Shown here in pieces: positions 10,780-21,593 of a stretch of DNA of 24,411 bases. The number at the start of each line of letters is the position of its first letter. Within the stretch, counting starts at the first letter, position 1. The stretch lies in NCBI GenBank assembly GCA_015679605.1, contig JAAAVE010000091.1, forward strand, positions 4,990-29,400. The letters run 5' to 3'. The translations under genes were made by a program, and so were the position numbers. The notes under the pieces were generated by a model that saw only the letters and a program-made list of their open reading frames with translations, had not been told where the DNA came from and did not search any database. Origin of the DNA: Podila epigama. Its lineage: Eukaryota; Mortierellomycota; Mortierellomycetes; Mortierellales; Mortierellaceae.

Positions 10780-13700
10780 TTACCGTTGAAGCAAACGCTC
10801 AATCACAGCCTCGAGTTGACCTCCAAGTTCCTTTACAATGGCTCGCAAGTCAGCATTGTCTGTGAACCCCATGCTGACCAAGGTATAGATTTCTTCAACA
10901 TACTCGTCCTGGTCTTCAAATGGGTTCCTGTCCTTTGTGTTCTCTTTCTCTTTCTCATTCTCGTTCTCACTATCGTTCGAGATCACTGCAGCAGTTGGCC
11001 AAATGCCTGCCAAGCTACCTCCACCTACTGCTACTGCTGGTGTTGTTGCTGCTGTAGCATTCAAGCCAGCACTTTGTCCAACAAGTTGCGACACTCGGTT
11101 CTCACGACGTCGTTGTTCCTCCGCTTTACGTTGCTCTTCATGAGCCCGTCGTTGCTGTTCTTGAACTTTTCTCTGTTCCTCAATCATCTCGCGTTGTTTA
11201 GCAATCATTTGTCGTTGTTCTTGGAGTTGTTCCTTGCGTAGTTGTTTCATGGCATGACGTTGTTCGTGAAAGGTCTGACGACGCTTCAGTTTCTCATCCA
11301 GACTGGAATCGTCCTTGTCGTCCTTGTCCTTGTCTTGTGTTTCTTGATAGTCCTCTCCTCCCGACCGTGAATGACGGCGAGGGGGATGCTGCTGCTGATG
11401 ATGATGATGATGGTGGTGACCTCGGAAACTGCCGAAATGGCCACGGCCACGGCCACGACCCAGACCTCCGAAAGGAGGAGGAGGAGGAGGAGGAGGAACG
11501 TGATGAGGATAAGCAGGCGCGGATGCATCAGCCATATCATCATCCTCAGATGTGGCTGAATACAAGGGCGTAGGCTCACCTGTCTCTTCTCCAGTTAGGC
11601 CAGTCCAGACCCAACCATACTTGGGGTGAGATCCATCAGTCCCAGCCTTGTCTGTGAGTTGTGTCCATGTCCAGCCAGGCTGCGATCCAGACATCATGGG
11701 TGAAGCGGACGACGGCGCCTGCGCTCCAGGGAAGGAACCAGGCATACCTCCATCTGGTTTTGATGAAGATGATCCTTCACCAGCAAGGTTCTTCATTTCT
11801 GAATCCTTTGCTGATGATGATGATGCCTCTGTATCATCCACATTCGGGCGACAACCACGTCGATTGAACTTGAACGTGTTCTTGTACTCGGGGATCACGC
11901 CTGAAAGGAATGGGAAGCCTCGTCCAAAAGGCGATGGCTTACTACAGGGCACATGGGATCCATCTGATTTCTTGGAACCTCCTCCCATCATGCCAGACAT
12001 GAACGACATGCCAGGCATTGGGGGCATTGGGGGAACCGGAGGCATTGGAGGCATGGGAGGCATGTTTGGCATCACAGGCATGTTTGGCATTGGCGGCATT
12101 GGCGGCATTGGTGGCATTGCGGGCATGGATGGGAACATGCCTGAAAAGAAGCCGCCACGGTTTCCACGGCGGCAATGACGGCGACCTCGATAATGGCCAT
12201 AGTCATGACCATGACCACGAGTCTCTCCTTCCTTATGATCCTTGGATCGATCCTCATCCGAGGAGCAAGCATCCACTGGAATACCTGCGAATGGGTCTTC
12301 ATGGTGGTGGTGGTGGTGATGACGACGATGGTGCCAGCCAGGAGGACCACCATGCCAGAATGGACGTCCACCTTGGCCAAAGAATCCACCTTGACCAGAG
12401 CCAAAGAAGCCTCCACTGCCTCGGGGACCAAACGACTGGTCTTCTCCAGAACTAAAAGGGCAACCAGGTGCAGCAGCCTCAGAGTCTCGGGCATTGGCAT
12501 GAGCTGCATTGGCATGTGCAGCTGCCTGAGCTGCNNNNNNNNNNNNNNNNNNNNNNNNNNNNNNNNNNNNNNNNNNNNNNNNNNNNNNNNNNNNNNNNNN
12601 NNNNNNNNNNNNNNNNNNNNNNNNNNNNNNNNNNNNNNNNNNNNNNNNNNNNNNNNNNNAAAAAAAAAAAAAGGGCGATCGATGATGCGTTAGATAAGGG
12701 TTCATGACCAACAAGGAACTGCAAAAGCTATGAATAAAAAAAAAGAGAGAGAGATCTACGCCATTATTACCTTGTTCATGATGCTACCGGCCAATTCCAC
12801 CAGCTGAGGGTTGTTCTGGATGACATGCTGGAATTCCTCAATCAACATCTGGAATTGCTCGAGCAGTGCTGGCTCATTTTCCACAGGCACTTGCTCCTCT
12901 GATGTGGCAGCTCCAATCTCAACCTCTGCTGGGTCTTGCGACGCATTATCATCCGATTCACTGCGAGCACGCGCAGCTTCCGCCACTTGTTCGGCATGTT
13001 GTTCAATAGCAGAAGCAAGAATCGAATCCATCACCTCGGGTGCATTCTCCATGCGAAGTGCCTCAAATTCAATGACAGGCACGATAGGGCTGCCACCCTG
13101 CGATGATCGACGAGATCCACTGGATGGAGACTTGGGCAACACTTCTGTGGTATCTACCAACAAGGGCGTGGCCACTGTGTCTACTGATTCGATTTGTATA
13201 TCAGCATCCGGTGAAGTCGCCTGCGGGGCTCCAAGAACGCCACTGGAAAGGACGGAATTTTCCTGTCTGAAAGCCTCGACCATCTCCTGCTCATAACGAA
13301 GCGCGGCGTTGTCAATGGCAGCGTCGTCGACAATGGGTTGAGGGTACTTGGGTTCCTGATCCAGTACGTTCTCGGAGGCTTCCTCAAAATCAATGAGAGA
13401 GCCATCGTCACTACTGTCATCTGACTGGACGGTTGAAGACCGAGTTTGTGTTTCTGGCTGTGTGAGCTGTTGGTGGTGGTGATGTTGGTTGGAGAAGGTG
13501 GATGATGCCTCTTGATCATCATGTCGGATAGAGAGCTCAAATCGGACGGGTGCCACCTGACTGAACATGTCATGCATCGTCAACACATCCTCAAGCTCGT
13601 TATCAGTATTCAGAGTAATCACATCGCCTTCCTCGTCCTTGTATTGAACATTGAGTAAAGTATCCGCCGAGAGGTTGTAAACCCCACGAAGCTAACATAT

Positions 13701-13952
13701 TGTGACAACGGAACAAAAAAAAAAAAAAAAATGTTAGTCGATTTTGATTCGTTGCCACCAAAATAATATAAACTCAATGCCAAGCATTTTGTCCAAAAAA
13801 GGGAGGGGGCATGAGGGCGAATGATTTTGTGTGTTCCATTCAATTACCTTGGCTTCGAAATCATTCCAGGTGGCAGGACGAGCAATGAGGAAACGACGAA
13901 AGGCACCGTTGAAAGTGACTTTGCAAGGGCTGAGGTTTGGAGTATCGGCCAT
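10780..13952 (-). CDS. p62/SQSTM1-like PB1 and UBA protein, interrupted by a gap
   Basis: Exon 1 is 13848-13952 and exon 2 is 12771-13691. Exon 3 starts in or beside the N gap and is visible at 10780-12534, open throughout with 584 residues. At least 926 residues are visible. The N-terminal PB1 domain spans the first intron: basic Lys in CKVTFNG, then an acidic OPCA-type motif YKDEEGDVITLNTDNELEDVL split here as YKDEEGDV and DNELEDVL, so it could polymerise head to tail like p62. After an acidic linker come Gly/Phe-, His-, Met-Pro- and RGG-like stretches, two WTxL motifs similar to the LC3/Atg8-interacting motif of p62 (11656-11673 and 11596-11613), a Gln/Glu/Arg-rich helix, and a C-terminal UBA domain with MGF (about 10783-10910). 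This order matches selective-autophagy receptors that link ubiquitinated cargo to Atg8. No ZZ zinc finger is visible; it may be absent or lie in the gap. Function is inferred from architecture. Confidence 0.78.
12003..12135 (-). repeat. Met-Pro-Pro tandem codon repeat
   Basis: On the minus strand, repeated 9-base units encode Met-Pro-Pro with some Met-Pro-Asn/Val/Gly variants; on the + strand this reads as GGCATTGGC-type units. It lies inside the p62-like protein and makes an extended hydrophobic, proline-rich linker. Confidence 0.8.
12535..12659. other. Assembly gap of 125 Ns
   Basis: The gap lies between coding sequence of the p62-like gene (left) and a run of 13 A bases (right). In gene orientation the poly-T side looks like the tail of an intron, so the gap hides the acceptor and the start of exon 3. 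The run length may be nominal, not measured. Confidence 0.95.
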
Positions 13953-14280
13953 AGTATCTGTTATTTGTTGTTGGAGGGGAATTTGTTTTAACGTGAGGTT
14001 GTGGTGAAGGAGAGAAATGTGCTTCGGTGTCGGTGAGGCTTTTGAGAGAAAGAGTGTGTGTGAAAGAGTTGGTGTATGTGGGCAAAGGGCTTATGATTGT
14101 GTTAGAGAAGAAAAAAAAAAGGTACGTGTTTGAGTTACTGGTGCAATTGGATGGATATGTGTTGGATGAGTGAGTGGAAGGTCAAAGAAAAGTGTGAAGT
14201 GAGTTAGAAGAAAAAAAAAATCGAAAAATTAAGCAACGTGGAATATATGGATGTGCCAAGAGCTCTTTTCAAAGTCATGC

Positions 14281-14302
14281 CAAGAATTTTTATTAATTCT
14301 TG
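14281..14302. repeat. Short inverted repeat
   Basis: CAAGAATT and its reverse complement AATTCTTG flank a six-base loop. The 8-base stem is perfect but short and A/T-rich, so chance is possible. Confidence 0.5.
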
Positions 14303-14526
14303 TTTCGGTGCATACGAAATGCGTTTTCAGCTTAGAAAGCCAGCTCCCCCCCTGAAAGGCTACGTCTTCTCTTAACACCAATGAACTTGACTCGATACCT
14401 CGAGATGCCGGGTGCTGTCTCTGGGACTGAAAACTGCTGCGAATCTTGGCGTCCGATCACTATTACGCAACTTGGTTTCTAGTGGGATTTTTTCTTCTTT
14501 TGTTTCTCTGCAATCTTGGCATTCAG

Positions 14527-14544
14527 TTTCTTGGAACCAAGAAA
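14527..14544. repeat. Short inverted repeat TTTCTTGG / CCAAGAAA
   Basis: A perfect 8-base stem is separated by AA. No association with a gene end or element boundary could be established. Confidence 0.5.
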
Positions 14545-14712
14545 TGTTACCCAGCATTGCGGTTACACGGGGTGGCGAGTAACAAGGAAAAAAAAAAAGG
14601 TGTGACGTATCGTAGCAATCAATCACATTGTACGTTTTATCGCCGATGTGCCAAAGATTGGAACAGCTTGGTAGCTTGGTCAGCCTAAGGTATAAAGTTG
14701 ATCCATCTGATG

Positions 14713-17700
14713 TCAGCATGGGTCGGTCGGCAAGTGTGGCGAAGCCAATAGAACATTCAAAAAAAGGGGAGGGGGATCCAAGGAAACCTTGTCAAACTAG
14801 AAAAAAATGCCTCAAATTAGAGTCCCTTCGTGGTTTTTTGCTTACCTTGATTTGATGATATCGGTCTGAATACGATCGTGTCGTCGAGGCCATTTCAGGC
14901 TTCTGTCCATATCTAGAGAAATACACGTAAGCATCGAGCATTGGATATTGAACATTTTTGCCATTAGTCGTTGGTCATTGGTTAACAGGACAATGAAGCA
15001 CAATAAAACATGCGAGTGCCAAGTTTCCTAAATTGAAAAAGACCCTTACAGTTCTTCCATCACATCGTCGGATTGGACAAAGTCACGGATCTTCTTTTGT
15101 ACCATGTTCGAGGTCCTTTGTGAGTATCGCTTGTTGTTCCCGGACCTCCTTCCTCCGCCTTGCCCTCGCCCTTCCCGTCCTTCCCGCCCTGTTGCAACGT
15201 TTAGGACTGTATTGTTGCCTGCGCTGCTAATGTCAATCGATGCTCCTGATATATTCATCTCGGCAAATTTGCCATTCAGACCCTCCTCGCGTGTGCTCTG
15301 CGCCGCACTTGCAGGGCTTGGCATTAAATGGTGACGTGGCATAACTGCGACGTATCCCAATGCCTCAGATATGCCCAGGTAAGTTGCAACCCACTGTTGC
15401 AGCGTAGGCACCTATAGTTTTGAATAGTTTTTTTTTTTTTTTTTTTTTTGTTCCTCGTCCCTCGTCCCTCGATCTTCTTGAAACCTCCTTTTTGTAAACT
15501 GAGCCTATGATACCCTAAGAGTAACCGCTCTTCTCCTGCATCGATTTTTAAGAGCTGTCACAGAAAGGTTAAGCACTCACCTCTACGTGAACAACGTTTC
15601 GCTTTCCTTTGATATTTCCATATCCCGCCGGTGAAGTAACCGCTTTCATCCAACCCTCCAAAAACTGCTTCAAATATAATCCAGAGTAGTCTGAATAAAT
15701 CTGACTCATGGAAGGTCCGGATGACCCTTCCAAGCCAGTACCTGATGCAAGTGGTTGATCCTTCGCACTGAGAATGGCTGTATAAACATCATCGAGCGTC
15801 GTCGTCGGCATCCCAAACATTGTCGACGACGATTCGTGTTGTTGATGCTGCATCTTCTTTCGAGGATAGAGCCCTCCTGATTGTACTTTTGCGCGCTGCA
15901 GCTTTTGTCTTAGTACAGCCTCAGCCGGGTCCAGAATGTTGTTACTATAACTCTCTATAGGGGTCTGGGTCGCCGCTGAAAAGTTCATGGCTCCGGTGAA
16001 ATAGGGAATAGCATGTACAAAAGGCATCGAAGATGGCGCCGGAAGAACGAAAAGCTGTCGTCTAGGATAAAAATGATATTGGTTGGGGGCCATGAAGAGT
16101 TTGGGTCAATGATGGTGATAGTGATGATATCGATAATAAAAAATCGCATTGCTTTTCTAGCCGCATACCCATCATATGCATTGCCAGAAGACTCAATACT
16201 TTGAATCAACCGACATGCTTTAAATATGTAACGTAGGCGTGTCTGTATGGCATCCACTGACTTTTTCAATTGTACCCGCAATTGCTAAGTCGCATAAGAA
16301 AAGAAGAACACGATGTGTCAAGACCTTGGAAAATGTTCACATCTCTACTCCATGGCCAAAAAAAATGCAACATCCTTTGTACAACTCACATCCACAATCT
16401 GCGATTCATTGGCGCCTTCTTCGAACCAAGGATATGTAATGGGCACTCGCTCGATAACAAAAATCACAACAGGCACACTCCTTCCTACGGCAGGATGTGA
16501 TGCGTTGGACGATGCGTTACCGCTATTTCTGTTACCACTTGAATGATTTTGCCCTCCTTGTTCAGTGTACCCTGGTGGGTCCGAAGAGGTAATACCAAGA
16601 CGGTCCCAACAAATTGCCAAGAATTTGTCCAGTTCTTGATGGATCTGCCGTTTTGTTGTTGCAAGGGCTAATAATACTGATGTAATGCGGGGATCTATGC
16701 TCAACTCTGTTGAGGTGTACTGCAATGTCGAGAAAAGATGTGAATATTTCCACACTCAATGATAATCAAAGAACAGGCAAAATCTTTAAACAGATATACT
16801 TACAACCATAACCTGGCACACTAGAAACATGAACAAGAGAGCGCGATGGCTTTCAAACTCCTGGCTGTACAACCATTTCTTCAATGAAGCTTTCTGTGCG
16901 CGGTCCATGAAATCATATTATCGTCAGCCGTTGGTATGATACATAGAAAAGAGAGGCAAGTACAGCAAGTGAAAGCATCAAAAATGCCTTGGTCCAACAT
17001 ACATCCTTGCCGATCGTCTCGATCGTTTCATGACACTCTGATATCAATTCTTCCGAATCAAAGAGGTAATCATGTTGCAGCATAAGAGTGCTTTTCGATC
17101 TGTCCAAGTAAACTTGAATATCGCCGGTCTAAAAAAACCCAGAGACATTGGTCGCGTTTTAGATTGTTTTCGATGAGTTCGTTTCTTCAAAATTGGGCAA
17201 AGTCTTTCATGGCCTACAAGTACTGCACCTGTTGTGGGTTCCCGAGCCCGAGTGTTACTCCTGTATTCTTTTTGACATCTGTATCACGGTCTGGAGTATA
17301 GTTGATGAGATTGTTCTCTGTGTAAACCGGGAGAAGGTCGTCTGAGTCGAACGTTGATCCGAGTTGAGTCATTCCCTTTGTATTCCTAGTCATGGAAGGC
17401 GTATCATACGCGTCTATCTGTGCAATTGCAGCATTCTTTCCGCATCTATCTACCCGCTCAAACATCGTGAGGTCTCTTGTTTTCCCGAAATATCCGATGA
17501 CATGGATAGGAGTGTTAGGATCCAGGCCAAGGGCCAAAATCCAATCTGCTAGCCAGTATAAAGATATTTTTTTTTTTGTCAGTGCACAAAGTAAGTATGG
17601 CTCCAACCAGAGGATTGTGGTAATCCAAGGGGGAATGAATCAATTGAAAGCAGAGCAGAAACATTGAGGGTAATGCAAGATGAAGCGTACTTTCCCAATC

Positions 17701-17943
17701 CTCTTTCATTCTTTGGTTTATAAACCCATCACCCATGCTTGTGGACCCAGACAAGGTAGTGTGTTGTTGTTCCTGTCCATTTGAAGAATTTTGATGCTGA
17801 GGATGTCGAAATTGCTGTTGACGATCGGTGCTTCTTCCATTTTGAGGATGTCGTGTAGTTGGATGGCTACCATCCTCATCATATGAAGTCGTCAAGTTCG
17901 ATCCTTGGCCCGTACATGTTGGCTGTCCTGTTTCAGGCTGCAT
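14713..17943 (-). CDS. SMG8-like nonsense-mediated decay factor, C-terminally truncated
   Basis: Ten exons are proposed, in transcript order: 17691-17943, 17229-17548, 17003-17128, 16804-16893, 16390-16719, 16169-16284, 15581-16061, 15050-15411, 14846-14912, 14713-14796. All introns are GT-AG with consistent phase; the product is about 742 residues. SMG8, with SMG9, binds and restrains the SMG1 kinase that phosphorylates UPF1. Visible matches to SMG8: IHVIGYFGKTRD near the N terminus, IQVYLDRSKSTLMLQHD, LKKWLYSQEFESHRALLFMF, PVVIFVIERVP, a helix followed by RQLFVLPAPSSMPFVHAIP, and HVEVPTLQQWVATYL across an exon junction. The N-terminal extension is Gln/Ser-rich and disordered. Similarity ends at about residue 715 (exon 9). 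The last exon adds 27 unrelated residues and a stop. The Cys-rich and C-terminal part of SMG8, several hundred residues in animals, is missing. Codon use is more A/T-rich than in the acetyl-CoA synthetase gene. Family assignment rests on motif order; the 3' exon is least certain. Confidence 0.75.
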
Positions 17944-18386
17944 CAGAAGGGCTCTTTTGCGAAGGGATGTTGCATCACTTGGGCGAGTACCTGAGGTTTA
18001 TTAAAAATAAGGGGGAGATATCTCCCTGTTTAAAATGAAAACTATGGCCAACATCAAAAGCACCGACTCTTCGCCTCCATCCGAATCGAAAACTTTGTCT
18101 GGAGTTCTGAGGCAAAGGTGTCCAAGGGCGAGAGCGTGCCACTGGTGAGGACGACAGACCGAGCCATTAAGGACAAAGGTCGGAAGACGACTCCAGGATT
18201 CACACACCAACAATGGAGCTCCTTCTTAAGCACACCTTTTCCTTTATCTCACATCCTTCTTTCTCCGCCTCGATAGCTTGGTGTCCTCACTTTTACCTTC
18301 TCCAACCTAACATCGCCACCTTATTTGTTTTGAAAACGCTCGAAAAGTTCAAAATCTTTAATCTTTTTCCTAGATATGAGGTTATA
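17944..18386. other. Region between the SMG8-like gene and the element relic
   Basis: About 440 bases hold the presumed SMG8 promoter and leader next to the 3' end of the Crypton-like relic. The + strand is C/T-rich at 18225-18300. No gene, TATA box or element terminus is evident; an in-frame stop at about 18000 limits any upstream extension of the SMG8 start. Confidence 0.45.
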
Positions 18387-19922
18387 TTATTCTTCTTGTT
18401 CTTCGTCTTCATCATCTTCTTCGCGACCACTATTCCTTCGCCAGCCTACTATCTCTGGGTACTGCACTCGCATTCGATTTATAAGGGAGGTTACAGACCT
18501 CCCTTTGTTTTCCGCTGAAAGCCTCTCTATAACCTCCTCAACTGGACACCCCTTGGCTTTTGCATCTGCTTCTAGTAACTGAATGAGCTTTTGCCTACGC
18601 TCAAACATTCTTCTTTCTGTTCTTGTTAAAGTGCGCAAAAGCCTCAAAGCATTCATTGGCCCATGAAATTCAAACCAGGCTCTTTTGACTGTCAAATAAC
18701 CACGGTCTGGTACCAATTCGTAGTTGACTTTCCAACACGGCCCTTGTACTTGTGGTTGTGGTTGTGCTTGTAGTTGTACCTGTAGTTGTGCCGCTGCTAG
18801 CGGTAACGGTGGTGGGTTCAAACGTTGGGTGGCAGGCGCGAATTCTTGTGCCATTGCTATTGGTGGTGGCGGTATTGGTTCCAACTGTTGCGGCGCAGGT
18901 GCCAACCGCTGCGCCAAACCACTTGGTGGTTGCTCTTGTACGTGTACTTGCTCTTCACCCTGCAATTGTTGTTGTTGTTGGAGATCTTGCTGTTGTTGCT
19001 GTTGATGGTGATGAAACGCCTGCAATTGAGTTTGCTGCTGAAGCATAAGGCACATTTGTTGTCGGGCCATACTCAATTCATTCATCATTTTAGATAGGGC
19101 CAGTTGAAGTGCCTCTTGTTGTCTAGTAAACATCTCTTGTTGTCTTGTAAACATTTCTTTTTGTCTTGCCTGTGCAGCGGTTACTTCATTGCTCAAGCTG
19201 TGAACAGTATCGGCAATGATTGTTTTGTTGATTTCCTGGTTCTTGTCAATGACCGCCCGCTGTTCTTTGTTCATCCTGGTCTGAGCAAGAAGCTCGTTCC
19301 TAAATTGCTTAAAATCCTTTCTTGCAATTATGGCCTGCATCTGTTTGGACTCTAGAAGACCATTAGACAATCTTTCACCGTCAGGACCTGTCTCTTCAAG
19401 GAACATAACCGTGTCCTGGAGGATTACCCTACGCATGCGAATCATCAGCTTGAGAAAGGCCATGAGGTCGACAATAGAACCATATTCATATGCACCTCCA
19501 ACATGATTGCTCTTTTCTGCAAACGCCTCTTGCTTCTTCAACTTCCACCACACATCAGTCTCGGATACCACGTTTGTGTCACTGCCTTCCATTTCCTCGT
19601 TATAGGTGTCGATCCAGGAGGGTGCCAACCTTCGCATATCTTCGCCTTCAAATACTTTTTCAATCCATGGGAAAATCTGTCGCTGCAGTTCAAGAGGAGG
19701 CGTTACCGAATCCCGCTCAATAAAATACGGCTTGTTCATGTCATTGAAGTGTGCCATGTAAAAGGCACCAATAACTGGATTTTTTGGTGCATAGAAGTTC
19801 TCCCTTTGTCCCTTAACCCACCGTCCGAGATAACGAATACGTTCGAGGTCAAGTCCGAGATGATATGCCTCTGACGTTCCTGCATGTCGACCACACCTTT
19901 GTTGAGTAGACCTCACATGTCC
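18387..19922 (-). pseudogene. C-terminal Crypton segment: recombinase tail plus GCR1_C-like domain
   Basis: One uninterrupted frame of about 510 codons. It opens with GRHAGTSEAYHLGLDLERI and YLGRW, the second catalytic Arg and Trp region of Crypton-type tyrosine recombinases, and ENFYAPKN, where the Tyr is the probable nucleophile. A helical region and a Gln-rich tract (18950-19030), then Pro/Gln-rich low complexity (18760-18950), lead to a C-terminal domain with VNYELVPDRGYLTVKRAWFE and RRMFERRQKLIQLLE, resembling the GCR1_C DNA-binding domain. It ends in an acidic tail (EEDDEDEEQEE). There is no good start codon at its 5' end and the upstream recombinase half is in another frame, so it is not an independent gene. 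Confidence 0.6.
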
Positions 19923-21593
19923 TCATGATGGCTGAAGTCGAGTTGATTTGTGTTCGGAGGTGAATCGGCTTTGTTCGGTCCTTCTTTGCTCTCTCTTCAG
20001 GCGAAGAACCTTCTACAAGCAGCGTGTATTTACTCCACTCGTCAGGATTCGTAAAATCCGGTAGAGGTTCCTCATCGATCTAAAGCAAAAGAAAAGCAAA
20101 TGAGGGTTAGTAAAGCGAACAAGCCTTACATTGAAGCTTAGCTCCAGGATGGTGCAGGCGGATAATATCGTTCGTACCTGCCAACGCTCTAGCATATAAA
20201 ATGCAAATCCACCAACTGTGCAACGTAGAAAGTTCTTGTGACGAAAAGCCGTTGCATACAGGCGGACACCCTCTTGGTTTGTTTTGCCTCTCGTCAAGGT
20301 GAAGGTCAATCCTGTAGCCATCTTTGAGCCACGCGCTCGGTGGAGCCTTTGAATGTTAAATAGATCTGCAAGGGTAACGCCTATGATATCCTCATTGTGG
20401 AGTAGCATGTGGTGACGCGCTAGTAAGCAGAGGCGTTCACGATGGTACGCATAGCGCTTTGTAGAACTGTAAGCCCTTTTCGTGAATTCCTTAGACTTGA
20501 TAGGCCCGTTTCGCCATAAGTGACACAGCATCCGCATGAAAAGCCGTTCAGAGTAAGGATCGCGAAGAGAACAAGCTGCACCACGCGAGGTGCCTGGGTT
20601 AGCAGAGTCTTCAACGAGCTGATCGCCATAGTTCTGGAGAATGGTCTTTACAGTCTCGTCATATCCTGGGTGAGGGACACGGTTTGGGTATGGCGCATGC
20701 TCACTTCTCTGTTCTTCCCAGAGGTGAATCAAGGCCTTTTTGACATTGATAACAGTGCCAAGTGTCCTTGGAACATGTATGATCCTCCGGCCAAGTGTAT
20801 CAATCTCGGCATTTTCAAAGACTACAGGTGAAATATTAAAAGAAAAAGAATAGTATGATTGTTAGCCCAAAATATACATGGCTATAGAAGACGTCGAATC
20901 TGAACTTGTAATATACCTTTTGCTTTATCAGCTATGGACTCGATATTTGCTGGAGCTCGACCTTTGCCTTTTCTGTCTGGAATGTAAATCGAGGAGGATT
21001 GGGCTGGAGATCCAATGGAAGTTGTTGATGGGCCTCGCTTAGATGATGCCGTGTTCTCATGTTCAGTTGAGTGAGAACCCCCAGATCCAGCGCCAGTTTC
21101 TGGTACGCAGGAATATCTCGGCTGCTGAGAGAGCATTAAATCATGCGCTTCCAGCTCTTCCAGCTCTTCCAGCTCGTCCTGCTCTTCTCGATTTGTAACT
21201 TCATATGCAACGATAGGGTCGTTCCCGTCATCCTCATCCACCTCATCCTCTCCGCGTTCACTTGCAGAGTCTTCATCAATTCCTACCTCTTGTACATTTT
21301 CACTATTGTTTTCCTCCTGGGTGCTTGAGCATAACTTGCCAACAACACCACTGTACCCTTTTCCGGGCTGATCACCTTTTTCGTTTTCCTTTGAAAAATA
21401 ACGTCTGTCAAATAGCAAGCAAGTTTCGTTGCGGACACTCTAGTGTCCCCTCCATGCTCTTTCATGCAGTATATCTTATCAAACGCGAAACACGAAAGAA
21501 AGAACATCGTTAGTACGCATAATAGTATTTTTTTTTTTTTTTTAGCCACTTTAGTTCAAAAGGTCACGGCTCTAATTGAATTGAACACTCACC
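19862..21593 (-). pseudogene. Recombinase core of the Crypton-like element
   Basis: Proposed exons: 21376-21474, 20917-21316, 20178-20821 and 20079 onward, with introns 21475-21592 (branch ACTAAC), 21317-21375 (weaker), 20822-20916 and 20080-20177, all phase-consistent. Residues before the first junction read IKEWK and continue IYCMKEHGGDTRV, the Crypton N-terminal domain. The third exon carries VPRTLGTVINVKKAL, then a helical region to LTRGKTNQEG (likely catalytic Lys) and RHKNFLRCTVGGFAFYMLERW. The last exon reads IDEEPLPDFTNPDEW...EVYSTK, after which homology jumps to the -1/+2 frame (RCGRHAGTSEAYHLGL). The acidic linker with Glu-Leu repeats is at 21140-21300. The expected catalytic Arg before LADLF appears to be replaced. 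Inferred to be non-functional. Confidence 0.6.

Larger units (their letters stand above)
13953..14712. other. Intergenic region between the PB1 gene and the shortened SMG8 gene
   Basis: About 760 bases. The left part (13953-14220) is the presumed leader and promoter of the PB1 gene, with GTGTG and poly-A runs. The rest shows two short perfect inverted repeats (14281-14302 and 14527-14544) and no reading frame that I recognise. In particular, I do not find the missing C-terminal part of SMG8 here. Confidence 0.5.

Noticed and set aside
12479-12724. Open frames passing through the N gap
   Set aside because: Translation through Ns is meaningless; the right flank is intron-like sequence.
14527-14544. 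Palindrome considered as a heat-shock element
   Set aside because: The spacing of TTC and GAA units does not fit the alternating five-base pattern.
14372-14719. Minus-strand frame of 115 codons just after the SMG8 stop, considered as the missing SMG8 C terminus
   Set aside because: I see none of the expected SMG8 C-terminal motifs and no consistent splice connection.
18724-19097. Cys/Gly- or Val-rich + strand frames
   Set aside because: They are the complement of the Gln/Pro-rich spacer of the Crypton-like protein.
19880-19925. A tiny intron or programmed frameshift joining the recombinase halves
   Set aside because: Any GT-AG pair there would be about 20 bases, too short, and the other stops and shifts in the element favour decay.
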